NCBI GenBank assembly: GCA_017965125.1
Contig: JAGCQO010000279.1
Span: forward strand, 1-22,025
From: Paludibacteraceae bacterium
Lineage (GTDB): Bacteria > Bacteroidota > Bacteroidia > Bacteroidales > Paludibacteraceae
Length of the DNA stretch: 22,025 nucleotides
Reading direction: 5' to 3'
In this document: positions 8,963 to 15,677 of the stretch, piece after piece
Position numbering within the stretch: position 1 is the stretch's first letter
Layout of the letters: each line of letters begins with the position of its first letter
Program-made: the position numbers and the translations under genes
The notes under the pieces: model-generated
Told to the model about the DNA's origin: nothing
What the model saw: the letters and a program-made list of their open reading frames with translations, nothing else
The model's database searches: none

Positions 8963-8997
8963 ATAAAAAAGGATGGCGTTTTGCCATCCTTTTTTAT
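8963..8997 (-). terminator. Terminator of the exb cluster
   Basis: The stem GGATGGC/GCCATCC (8971-8977 and 8983-8989) is extended by an A6/T6 pair and ATA/TAT flanks, with a 5-base loop. On the minus strand it ends in six T residues, 15 bases after the stop of the last exbD gene. It could also work on the plus strand. Confidence 0.85.
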
Positions 8998-9011
8998 GCT
9001 TTATGTTCTGA

Positions 9012-9488
9012 TTAGTAAGATGCTTTTGTGCGCTCACTAGCAGAGTAGTTTATCTTAAGTGCGTATGCACGTCTCAGGGACTGCTTGATGTCGGTTATGA
9101 TACCCATCTTTGTCTCCCTGTCGGCCTTGATTGACACTATCATCTGGCTTTGGTCAGACTCCTTCATTGAGCTTCTTTCCTGCGAAATGTACTCCTCGAG
9201 CTGGCTTATGTCGGCGAATGAGTCGTCTAACTGAAGACGTGTCTCGTTTCCGAACTGACCAACAAGGTGCTGAAGTGGTTTTCCGACATATACATACTTA
9301 ACTAGAGTCTTCTTCTCCAGCTTAGTAAGCTCTGTTGCCTCAGGAACTTTGATGCTGACCATGTATGTAACCTCTTTCATGGATGTTGTAGCCATGAAGA
9401 AGAACAGAAGCATGAAGATAATGTCAGGCAGTGATGCTGTGCTTATCTCTGGAAGATCTCGACTTCCGTTTTTTCTAAATCTTGCCAT
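9012..9488 (-). CDS. exbD: ExbD-family biopolymer transport protein (second of the pair)
   Basis: This 158-residue protein has one N-terminal transmembrane helix (about 21-37) with the family's proton-relay aspartate near its cytoplasmic edge (LPDIIFMLLF, D22), followed by a periplasmic domain. ExbD works with ExbB to couple proton flow across the inner membrane to TonB and so to energise outer-membrane transport. The C-terminal part includes the family-typical VSIKADRETKMGIITDIKQS segment, with D103-like residues preceding a helix. Its ATG overlaps the preceding exbD stop by one base (TAATG), so the two are translationally coupled. It is the last gene of the cluster and ends at a strong hairpin. 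ExbD versus TolR cannot be fully separated from sequence, but the context favours ExbD. Confidence 0.92.
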   Translation of the reverse strand: MARFRKNGSRDLPEISTASLPDIIFMLLFFFMATTSMKEVTYMVSIKVPEATELTKLEKKTLVKYVYVGKPLQHLVGQFGNETRLQLDDSFADISQLEEYISQERSSMKESDQSQMIVSIKADRETKMGIITDIKQSLRRAYALKINYSASERTKASY

Positions 9489-10072
9489 TATTTCTGTCCT
9501 CCGTAGTTTTTAGGTTCTGCTTCAGAAATCTTCTGAGGATAAACTTTGTTGATAGCGTCCTGTTGCTCTTCTGAGCATGCTGCGTAGTGGGTGCCGAACT
9601 TCTCTATAGCGAGTGATTCGCGCAATTCGTTGTATGCGGCAACAAGCTCATTCTGAACCTCAAGGTATGCCTGGTAGTCGGTTCCGCGGTCATTCTGCAG
9701 CGAGATGACGTGCTCCTTTGTTACGTTGATGTTTCCTATCAAAGGAATGTTCACTGGTGTCAACGCAGGAAGGGTAGGGTCATTAGCTGGGTTCTGAATG
9801 AACAGTTTCGCCTTTTCCTTGAGATCTCTTATGTTCACCATCTGTCCTTGAGCCATGATCTGGTTGTTGCTGTTGATAAGGACAACAAACACGTTACGCT
9901 TGTTGACCTCAACATCTGGCTGCTCAGCTCCTGGCGGAAGTGGTGGCGGAAGTTTTCTTGACAATCCGCTATTGACGTTCATAGAGGTTGTTACAAGAAA
10001 AAATATAAGCAACAGGAACGAAATGTCGGCCATTGAACTCGCGTTAATGCCTGGTGTTTTCCTTTTTGCCAT
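9488..10072 (-). CDS. exbD: ExbD-family biopolymer transport protein (first of the pair)
   Basis: This 194-residue protein has a single membrane helix at about residues 15-34. It contains the conserved aspartate (MADISFLLLIFFLV, D16), followed by a proline-rich stretch (RKLPPPLPPG) and a longer periplasmic domain than its partner. It is a distinct paralog of the next gene, not a simple duplicate: the two share the membrane segment pattern but little else by eye. Bacteroidota commonly encode two such ExbD proteins together, and they may form a heterodimer inside the ExbB ring. The stop overlaps the next start (TAATG). It is separated from the upstream 4-TM gene by 57 bases that contain a perfect 13-bp hairpin. 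Confidence 0.92.
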   Translation of the reverse strand: MAKRKTPGINASSMADISFLLLIFFLVTTSMNVNSGLSRKLPPPLPPGAEQPDVEVNKRNVFVVLINSNNQIMAQGQMVNIRDLKEKAKLFIQNPANDPTLPALTPVNIPLIGNINVTKEHVISLQNDRGTDYQAYLEVQNELVAAYNELRESLAIEKFGTHYAACSEEQQDAINKVYPQKISEAEPKNYGGQK

Positions 10073-10095
10073 TTTAAAATCCTCTTTTTATTTAT

Positions 10096-10125
10096 TTGTA
10101 AGTGCAGGAAAACCTGCACTTACAA
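10096..10125 (-). promoter_or_regulatory. Perfect 13-bp hairpin inside the exb cluster
   Basis: The stem at 10096-10108 (TTGTAAGTGCAGG) pairs without mismatch with 10113-10125 around a four-base loop. It lies in the 57-base gap between the 4-TM gene and the first exbD. Neither strand has a proper T-tract after it: the minus strand continues ATAAATAAAAAG. A full terminator is therefore unlikely. An mRNA processing or stability element that sets the exbB:exbD ratio is a reasonable inference. Confidence 0.6.
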
Positions 10126-10129
10126 TGAA

Positions 10130-10597
10130 TTACTTTTTGATTATCTTATAAATATATGAGCCGATGATTGCCAATACAGCGATTACGACCAATGCATATA
10201 TTGAGTACAGACACATGTCTGTGAACTGTGCCCAGAATCCCTGGTTGTCAGTGCCTTCGTATCCGATGATGTCCATCTTCTCGCTGCTGCCGATGAAGAA
10301 TGTAACTACCATCAGAACAACAAGCGCACATGCAGTCAAGAGAGACTTGATCGCAGACTTGCGGTCAGTCTTGAACTTTATTACATATTGCAAAGCTACA
10401 GAAGCTACTGTGCTCAGAGCTACACAACCGATAAGGATGTAAACCCAGTAAAGCAGTGGGTTTGTCAGTGTTGGCACAGGGAGAGCGTCGCCTGCTACGT
10501 CTATTGTCTCGTCTCCTGTCATAAGATAGAAGCAGAGCAACAAGACGAATGACAATGCCATCAATCCCCAAAGTGCGTATTTTGATATTTTCTGCAT
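10130..10597 (-). CDS. Conserved 4-TM membrane protein of the exb cluster
   Basis: The 155-residue protein has four predicted membrane helices, at about residues 8-26, 48-70, 84-102 and 129-150, a positively charged loop (KFKTDRKSAIK) and a basic C-terminus (YKIIKK). I recognise the gene by position: an uncharacterised membrane protein often sits between exbB and the exbD pair in Bacteroidota. It has no catalytic motif I can name. It lies 51 bases after exbB and 57 before exbD on the same strand, so co-expression is likely. A role as an added membrane subunit of the ExbBD motor is plausible but only inferred from position and topology. Confidence 0.82.
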   Translation of the reverse strand: MQKISKYALWGLMALSFVLLLCFYLMTGDETIDVAGDALPVPTLTNPLLYWVYILIGCVALSTVASVALQYVIKFKTDRKSAIKSLLTACALVVLMVVTFFIGSSEKMDIIGYEGTDNQGFWAQFTDMCLYSIYALVVIAVLAIIGSYIYKIIKK

Positions 10598-10648
10598 AAT
10601 ATTTTGTTTAATGTTCTATTTAATTGCTTAAAATTCAAGTGCTTCTAA

Positions 10649-11461
10649 TTAAGCCTTGTGCTCCTTGTTGTATTTAACAACGATGTCAAGCAATGAAATA
10701 GAAGAGTCCTCCATGTCGTTTGTAAGACCTTCGATCTTAGAAAGAATGAAGTTGTAGAATATTTGAAGAATAACGGCAACGATCAAACCTGTTACAGTTG
10801 TCAACAGAGCGACCTTGATACCACCTGCAACTACAGTAGCAGAGATATCACCTACCTGCTGGATCTTGTCGAATGCTTGGATCATACCGATAACTGTTCC
10901 CATGAATCCCAACATAGGAGCCAAACCGATGAACAAACCGATCCAAGAAAGGTTCTTCTCCAAAAGTCCTGCTTGTACGCTACCATAAGAAGTGATTGTC
11001 TTCTCGACAACGTCGATACCCTCGTCGTAACGTGAAAGACCCTGGTAGAAGATAGAAGCAACAGGTCCGCGAGTGTTGCGGCATACCTCAAGCGCCTTCT
11101 CAACGCCACCTTCGTTGATTGCCTTCTCTACGTCAGCAAGAAGCTTCTTTGTGTCTGCTGAAGCAAGGCTCAGGTATATGATTCTCTCGATTGCAAGTGC
11201 AAGACCGAAAATCAAACAGAATGCAACAGATGCCATGAAGCCTGCACCACCTTCGATGAACTTCTGCTTCAGAACCTTGTGGATTCCGCCTTCTTCTTCA
11301 ACATCAGCTGCTTCTACAACAGACTCTTCAGCTGGTGCTGCTGCGGCAGAATCTACTTGAGTGGCTTCAGCTGCTGGAGCTGCTGCGTCTTGAGCTGCAA
11401 CATTTGACATACCAAGGGTGAAAAGACCCAATACGGTAATGATTGCGATTACTTTTTTCAT
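10649..11461 (-). CDS. exbB: ExbB/TolQ/MotA-family proton channel protein with N-terminal extension
   Basis: This is a 270-residue member of the MotA/TolQ/ExbB family. The channel core has a first membrane helix (about 74-95), a cytoplasmic domain with ARG-like CRNTRGPVASIFYQGL, and two further helices with the signature LSWIGLFIGLAPMLGFMGTV (about 168-187) and GGIKVALLTTVTGLIVAVIL. Before this core lies an extra segment: a hydrophobic, signal-like stretch (1-23) and an Ala/Pro/Glu-rich linker (24-60). That extension is absent from E. coli ExbB and is common in Bacteroidota homologues. The protein forms the multimeric ring around ExbD and conducts protons. No exact TAnnTTTG box was found upstream. 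It is the first gene of the cluster. Confidence 0.93.
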   Translation of the reverse strand: MKKVIAIITVLGLFTLGMSNVAAQDAAAPAAEATQVDSAAAAPAEESVVEAADVEEEGGIHKVLKQKFIEGGAGFMASVAFCLIFGLALAIERIIYLSLASADTKKLLADVEKAINEGGVEKALEVCRNTRGPVASIFYQGLSRYDEGIDVVEKTITSYGSVQAGLLEKNLSWIGLFIGLAPMLGFMGTVIGMIQAFDKIQQVGDISATVVAGGIKVALLTTVTGLIVAVILQIFYNFILSKIEGLTNDMEDSSISLLDIVVKYNKEHKA

Positions 11462-11768
11462 TTTACTTTTTAGTGTTTAGATTAATAAATAATTATTTCT
11501 GTTTTACTGTCTTTTGTCTTTTGCACACGGAGTTTCACGCGGAGGGAGAGCGATTCTTTGCTACTGTGTTCTTTACGGGAATCACGCTTTTTAGACGTGC
11601 CTTCAAAACACTTGAGCCCATCTCCTCGATTTGCTCGCATTATAATGCAAAATGCGCGACTAAATTACGAAAAAAAGATAATAACGAATGCCTTTTGATG
11701 CTTTTAATGCCATCTTTTTTCAAAAAAATAGCAAACGACAATTTTTCCATTGTTGCCGTTGGATGTCT
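11462..11768. other. Intergenic region upstream of exbB
   Basis: 307 bases without a gene I can support. It should hold the minus-strand exbB promoter and the end of the tatD transcript. A perfect 12-base palindrome GCATTATAATGC lies at 11637-11648, followed by GCAAAATGCGC, so GCAT/ATGC occurs several times within 20 bases. No exact CAAAnnTA (the minus-strand -7 box) is present. A Lys/Arg-rich 52-codon minus-strand frame (11482-11640) is probably chance. Confidence 0.5.
11722..11756 (-). terminator. Possible terminator of tatD
   Basis: On the minus strand an imperfect stem (GCA/TGC plus ACAAT/ATTGT with a 4-base bulge and 6-base loop, 11731-11756) is followed by TATTTTTTT (11722-11730). It begins 13 bases after the tatD stop. 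The stem is weak, so this is tentative. Confidence 0.4.
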
Positions 11769-12536
11769 TTAGAGTTTGATTTTGAATAAGTTCGCAGCGT
11801 TTTCTGTAGTTATTCGGGCCACTTCGTCAATGCTCAAATTGAATATTTTTGATAGTGCTGCGGCGACTTCTGTGATGTATGACGGTTCGTTCCTCTTGCC
11901 GCGGTGCGGTGTCGGAGCTAAGTATGGCGCATCTGTCTCAAGCACAATGTGTTTGATGTCTATGTTGCTCAATACGTCGGGAAGTGTGGATTTTTTGAAG
12001 GTCACGACACCGCCAATTCCTAACAGGAAATCGCCAAGCGAGAGTAATTCCTCGGCCTCCTCCAAGGTGCCGCCGAAGCAATGGAAAATTCCCTTTTTGC
12101 AACGGCTGTTTTTTACTGCGTTCACAGTTTCTTTAAAGGAGCTGCGACTGTGTATCAGTGCAGGGAGCGATAATTCTGCGGCCCAGTCTAATTGCGTCTC
12201 AAACGCTTCGACTTGCTCTTTTTCAAACTCCTTGTCCCAGTATAGGTCCATGCCTATCTCGCCGACAGCCGCATATTTGCCGCTGAACAGTTCGGACTTT
12301 ATTGTCTCTAACTCCGTTTTGTAGTCGGAGTTGACTTCTGTCGGGTGAAGCCCCATGGCTGGGACGAAAAGGTTAGTGTCCGAGTCGGCAAGTTCTTTTA
12401 GGCGCGTGATGGACTGTGCGTTTATGTTTGGCAGCACCATCTTGCCTACGCCTGCGTCTTTGGCGCGTTGTATCACGGCGCTTCTGTCTTCGTCGAATTC
12501 GTTTTCGAAAATGTGGGTGTGAGTGTCTATTATCAT
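11769..12536 (-). CDS. TatD-family metal-dependent hydrolase / DNase
   Basis: The 255-residue TIM-barrel protein has the TatD metal ligands in order: DTHTH near the N-terminus (H6, H8), GEIGMD (E93), LIHSR (H129), FHCFGG (H152) and ETDAPYLAP (D202). Length and motif set are normal for the family. TatD proteins are cytoplasmic 3'-5' exonucleases or DNases with proposed roles in DNA repair and quality control; the specific substrate of this one cannot be read from the sequence. It lies 66 bases downstream of the DUF1573 pair, separated by a strong terminator hairpin, so it probably uses its own promoter, although no TAnnTTTG match was seen in the short gap. Confidence 0.93.
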   Translation of the reverse strand: MIIDTHTHIFENEFDEDRSAVIQRAKDAGVGKMVLPNINAQSITRLKELADSDTNLFVPAMGLHPTEVNSDYKTELETIKSELFSGKYAAVGEIGMDLYWDKEFEKEQVEAFETQLDWAAELSLPALIHSRSSFKETVNAVKNSRCKKGIFHCFGGTLEEAEELLSLGDFLLGIGGVVTFKKSTLPDVLSNIDIKHIVLETDAPYLAPTPHRGKRNEPSYITEVAAALSKIFNLSIDEVARITTENAANLFKIKL

Positions 12537-12552
12537 GGTCGTGAATAAACAA

Positions 12553-12581
12553 CAGACGCGGAGAAAATCACCCCGCGTCTG
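12553..12581 (-). terminator. Terminator of the DUF1573 pair
   Basis: A perfect 9-bp GC-rich stem (CAGACGCGG at 12553-12561 with CCGCGTCTG at 12573-12581) has an 11-base loop. On the minus strand it is followed by TTGTTTATT. It lies 22 bases after the stop of the 355-residue DUF1573 gene. Confidence 0.8.
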
Positions 12582-12602
12582 AAAGTCTCATTTCTTATAA
12601 CA

Positions 12603-13670
12603 CTATTTTGCGTTGTAGTTTATCTGAATGTTCTTGATTGAGTGAACAGGGTCGTTTGTTATGAGTTTGACGTTGCCTGAGATGTTGGTCACTTTGCCGA
12701 CGTTGTTTGTGGCTGTAATGAGCAACTTGCCAGTCTTGCCGGCGTCGATTTTCTTAGGCGCTTTCACTTCGATTCCGTTTCCTGTTGTCACTACGGCCTT
12801 GCGTATCAGAAGCGCAGACTTTCCGTCGTTCTTTATCTCGACGTATTTCTTGACCTTCTTTCCTGCGGCTACGTCTCCGAGGTTAGCTGCGTTTTCGGCA
12901 ACTATTATAGGAGCGTTGGCTTTCTGCTCCTCAGTGAACTTCTCGATGATGTTCGCCTTGGTCTTGACAGTCTGCTTCTGGCTGTTCTTGTTGGTTGTGA
13001 AAGTTATTTCTGTGTTTACATCGCCCCAGTCGTCGATTTTTGCTGCGTCGAATGTTATTGCGATGTTGGTCCACTCGTTGGCTTTCAGTTCTTTTGCTTC
13101 TGCGTTGATGTACTTAGGCAGGTTGTTGAATGTCAGTGTGATAGGCTCGTTGAGTTTGTTCGCTATGGCGAGAGTCGCAGACTTGTTGCCGTTCTTTATC
13201 ACGTCGCCGAAGTTTACCAACTCGTTCTTCAGTCTTACGTCGCCTTTCTCTATCGGATAGACATTCTCAATCTTTTGTCCTTTAGGAGTCACAGTACCTT
13301 TTATAGTTATGACTTTGCGCACAGCGTTACTGTTGACTGTGACGGTCTTTGTGAATGCGCCAGGACGTCCTGCTGTTGAGTATTTCACCAAGATTGTTCC
13401 CTTGCCTCCAGGAGCGACAGGCTCACGTGACCATTGCGGAGTGGTACATCCGCACGATGCCTTGACAGAGTTGAGCACGAGTGGCTCGTTACCTGTGTTT
13501 GTGAATGTGAATACGTGTGATACGGAGTTTGACTCTTCCTTTACAACTCCGAAGTCGAAAACGTTCTCGTCGAATGTTATCTCAGGTTTCTTGTCGCTTT
13601 GTGGGTTCTGCGCAGAAAGTGACAAACAACAGAGTGCTGCTAAGGCAGTAAGTTTGATTTTGTTCGTCAT
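12603..13670 (-). CDS. Secreted DUF1573 protein, long form
   Basis: The 355-residue product begins with a signal peptide (MTNKIKLTALAALCCLSLSA, cleavage before QNPQ). Residues 30-128 form one DUF1573 domain with the diagnostic pattern FDFG (the VFDFGVV region), then F-TNTG-PL and KASCGCTTPQW, then GRPGAFTKTVTVNSN. The remaining 220 residues are further beta-sandwich-like units (NFGDVIKNG, NLGDVAAGK each start a strand with the same NFGDV character), so the protein is probably three related Ig-like domains in a row. DUF1573 domains are ASPM/SPD-2/Hydin-like and are presumed to be envelope proteins in Bacteroidota; no activity is established. It follows the short paralog by 11 bases and must be co-transcribed with it. 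Confidence 0.88.
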   Translation of the reverse strand: MTNKIKLTALAALCCLSLSAQNPQSDKKPEITFDENVFDFGVVKEESNSVSHVFTFTNTGNEPLVLNSVKASCGCTTPQWSREPVAPGGKGTILVKYSTAGRPGAFTKTVTVNSNAVRKVITIKGTVTPKGQKIENVYPIEKGDVRLKNELVNFGDVIKNGNKSATLAIANKLNEPITLTFNNLPKYINAEAKELKANEWTNIAITFDAAKIDDWGDVNTEITFTTNKNSQKQTVKTKANIIEKFTEEQKANAPIIVAENAANLGDVAAGKKVKKYVEIKNDGKSALLIRKAVVTTGNGIEVKAPKKIDAGKTGKLLITATNNVGKVTNISGNVKLITNDPVHSIKNIQINYNAK

Positions 13671-13681
13671 AGTTTTATTGG

Positions 13682-14074
13682 TTATTTGTTATCGTTTTTC
13701 TTTGGTTTAGGAATTACTTCGCCCTTGATGCTCAGCACCACCTTTTTGCTTGCGTTGCTGTTCACGGTTATGGTCTTTTTGAATGGACCTGGACGTCCAG
13801 AAGGGTTGTAAGTAACTTTCACTTCGCCGTTCTCGCCTGGAGCGATAGGCTCTTTGGTGTATTCGCGCGCAGTGCATCCGCAAGAAGTCTCCACTTGTGT
13901 TATGATTAACGGCGCGTCGCCAGTGTTTTTTACATCAAAAATATATGTCACCTTGCCGTCGCCTTCGTTTATCTTGCCGAAATCATGCGATTCCTTGGCG
14001 AACTTGGCTTGTGGTCCGGCAAAAACCATAGTGGCTAATGCCGCCAGAATTGAAAGAGATAATAGCTTTTTCAT
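13682..14074 (-). CDS. Secreted DUF1573 protein, short form
   Basis: I place the start at ATG 14074 rather than at an upstream in-frame ATG at 14134. From 14074 the product begins MKKLLSLSILAALATMVFA, a good signal peptide. It also lies downstream of an exact -7 box at 14108-14115, whereas the longer version would start before transcription. The mature protein is one DUF1573 domain with SHDFGKI, VKNTGDAPL, TSCGCTAREY and GRPGPFKKTITVNSN, closely parallel to the first domain of the neighbouring longer protein, so the two are tandem paralogs. The CGC pair is conserved in both. The chain ends in a Lys-rich tail (PKPKKNDNK). Function beyond 'secreted beta-sandwich' is unknown. Confidence 0.87.
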   Translation of the reverse strand: MKKLLSLSILAALATMVFAGPQAKFAKESHDFGKINEGDGKVTYIFDVKNTGDAPLIITQVETSCGCTAREYTKEPIAPGENGEVKVTYNPSGRPGPFKKTITVNSNASKKVVLSIKGEVIPKPKKNDNK

Positions 14075-14107
14075 ATCTTGTTGTATTAGATTTGTGTAAA
14101 ACAATCG

Positions 14108-14115
14108 CAAATGTA
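14108..14115 (-). promoter_or_regulatory. Bacteroidota-type -7 box for the DUF1573 pair
   Basis: On the minus strand this reads TACATTTG, an exact TAnnTTTG match, 34 bases before the ATG at 14074. A -33-like TTTG (14139-14142 on this strand) lies 23 bases upstream, slightly longer than the usual 19-21. It decides the start choice for the short DUF1573 gene. Confidence 0.6.
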
Positions 14116-14358
14116 AATATTTAATTTGATGCAATGAACAAAAAAGTTTAGAAGCTGTTTTGATTTTGTTATTTATGGTTGCAAAAACGCTTTTCGGTTT
14201 CTTTGGGTCTGTTTATGGCATCTTTTATGAAAATATACCGCTGTTCCATGCTGGAGCACAAGTGAATCTTCTTAAAGACGTCTATCTAATAAAACCGAAA
14301 TGAACTCAAACAGTTTCTTAAAGACATTGCGCCGTGTACATAATTTATATATAAACCT

Positions 14359-14366
14359 TACCTTTG
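14359..14366 (+). promoter_or_regulatory. Bacteroidota-type -7 box for the M20D gene
   Basis: TACCTTTG is an exact TAnnTTTG match. It predicts transcription starting near 14371, after the in-frame GTG at 14368, and so supports an ATG at 14386 or later as the true start. No good -33 TTTG is seen 19-21 bases upstream. Confidence 0.6.
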
Positions 14367-14385
14367 TGTGAAGGTAAACGTGTAT

Positions 14386-15597
14386 ATGCAAAAACATTGC
14401 CAGATGATGTTGGACAAGGATTTGTTTAAAAGTAAAGTAATTGAGGTGCAGGACTATGTGAGGAAAATCTATCGCGAGCTGCACCAGTGTCCCGAATTGT
14501 CTTTCGAGGAGAAAGACACGGCCGAGGTGATAAAACGTGAGCTGGACGGGATGGGCGTTGAGCACAGAGACAACATCGGAGGCTTCGGTGTGCTGGCTGT
14601 TTTGAAATGCAAGAATCCCGAATCGAGATGCATAGCCTTGAGGGCCGATATGGACGCGCTGCCGATAGAAGAAGACACGGGGCTGCCTTTTTCGTCGAAA
14701 AGGGAAGGCGTTATGCACGCATGCGGACACGACTCGCACATGGCCACGCTGCTCGGCATAATCAAAGTGCTGAAGCAATATACCGACAAACTTAGCGGCA
14801 CGTTGTTATTCGTGTTCCAACCGGGAGAAGAGAAAGACCCAGGTGGCGCGAGCCTTATGCTCAAGGACGGCGTTTTCCGCGACTATGTGCCGCAGGTCGT
14901 GCTGGGGCAACATTCGTCGGCCGACCACAAGGTGGGCGACGTGGTTTTTGCGCCGGGCGTGGTGATGTCGTCAGCCGACGAGATTCATCTGACCATCTCG
15001 GGCAAAGGCGGTCATGGCGCGATGCCGCATCTGCTTAACGACACTGTTTTGTGTGCCTCGCAGATAGTTGTGTCGCTGCAGCAGGTCTCGTCGAGGCTGG
15101 CCAATCCGTTTTCGCCGACAGTCGTTACCATCGGCCGGTTCATAGCCGACGGAGCGATGAACATAATCCCCGACAAAGTCTATCTCGCAGGCACAATCAG
15201 GACAATGGACGAAAAGTGGCGAGGCGAGGCGAAGGCGGCTGTGAGAAAAATAGCCGAGGAGACTGCGGAGGCTTACGGCTGCAAATGCGAGATGAGGAAG
15301 CTCGAAGGCTATCCAGCTGTGAAAAACGATGAGAAGGTGACGGCTCAGATGAGAGAGTTCGCGAAAGAGATAGTGGGCGAGGAGCATGTGGGCGATATGC
15401 CGAAGAAGATGACCAGCGAGGATTTCGCTTTTTACACGCTGGAGTACCCATGCTGCTTCTTCAGATTCGGCGTGAGGGGAGAGGAAAATCCCGACTGTGG
15501 CGGACAGCACACACCGACGTTCAAGATAGACGAAAATGCTTTTGTGACTTCTGTCGAGGTTATGGGGTGGCTGGCTGCCAGATACTTGGGTGAGTGA
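14386..15597 (+). CDS. M20D-family amidohydrolase (hippurate hydrolase-like)
   Basis: I start at ATG 14386 (403 residues); ATGs at 14404 and 14407 are also possible, and the GTG at 14368 is unlikely given the -7 box. The M20D zinc-site motifs are all present: HACGHDSH (C113, H115), QPGEEKDPGG (E148/E149), LGQHS (H176), GKGGHGAMPH in the lid domain, and GQHTPTF near the C-terminus (H375). ALRADMDALPI is the strand motif typical of the family. M20D enzymes cleave amide bonds of N-acyl amino acids (hippurate, auxin conjugates, N-acetyl-diaminopimelate); which of these applies cannot be decided. The protein is cytoplasmic, with no signal peptide. The DNA is noticeably GC-rich (39 of 60 bases in the line from 14881). 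The Lrp-type gene follows in the same direction with its own promoter. Confidence 0.92.
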   Translation: MQKHCQMMLDKDLFKSKVIEVQDYVRKIYRELHQCPELSFEEKDTAEVIKRELDGMGVEHRDNIGGFGVLAVLKCKNPESRCIALRADMDALPIEEDTGLPFSSKREGVMHACGHDSHMATLLGIIKVLKQYTDKLSGTLLFVFQPGEEKDPGGASLMLKDGVFRDYVPQVVLGQHSSADHKVGDVVFAPGVVMSSADEIHLTISGKGGHGAMPHLLNDTVLCASQIVVSLQQVSSRLANPFSPTVVTIGRFIADGAMNIIPDKVYLAGTIRTMDEKWRGEAKAAVRKIAEETAEAYGCKCEMRKLEGYPAVKNDEKVTAQMREFAKEIVGEEHVGDMPKKMTSEDFAFYTLEYPCCFFRFGVRGEENPDCGGQHTPTFKIDENAFVTSVEVMGWLAARYLGE

Positions 15598-15620
15598 AGT
15601 TTTTGGCGATGATTTTTAAG

Positions 15621-15651
15621 TTGCTTTTCCCAAGTCAGTTTTTTATCTTTG
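15621..15651 (+). promoter_or_regulatory. Complete -33/-7 promoter for the Lrp-type gene
   Basis: TTG at 15621-15623 and TATCTTTG at 15644-15651 are separated by 20 bases, matching the Bacteroides -33/-7 arrangement. The start codon at 15678 lies 26 bases after the box, giving a short leader. This is the best-formed promoter in the window. Confidence 0.75.
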
Positions 15652-15677
15652 TAAGAGGGTTCTAAAAACAATAGCTT

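Larger units (their letters stand above)
14075..14385. other. Divergent intergenic region between DUF1573 and M20D genes
   Basis: 311 bases hold promoters in both directions (a minus-strand -7 box at 14108-14115 and a plus-strand one at 14359-14366). An 11-base direct repeat TTCTTAAAGAC lies at 14269-14279 and 14315-14325, 46 bases apart. A long minus-strand frame covering 14272-14778 is a shadow of the M20D gene. No RNA gene is evident. Confidence 0.6.

Noticed and set aside
8963-8997. Closely spaced hairpins at 8915-8946 and 8963-8997 considered as a small RNA or repeat array
   Set aside because: The stems are different in sequence, and each fits as a terminator of one of two convergent transcription units.
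11482-11640. Minus-strand 52-codon frame, Lys/Arg/Ser-rich, upstream of exbB
   Set aside because: It is in a leader region with no supporting promoter or homology signal, and the composition looks like chance translation of A/G-rich DNA.
11443-11772. Plus-strand 109-codon frame over the exbB upstream region
   Set aside because: It overlaps the starts and ends of minus-strand genes, has a Phe/Leu/Cys-rich translation and no promoter; it is intergenic DNA.
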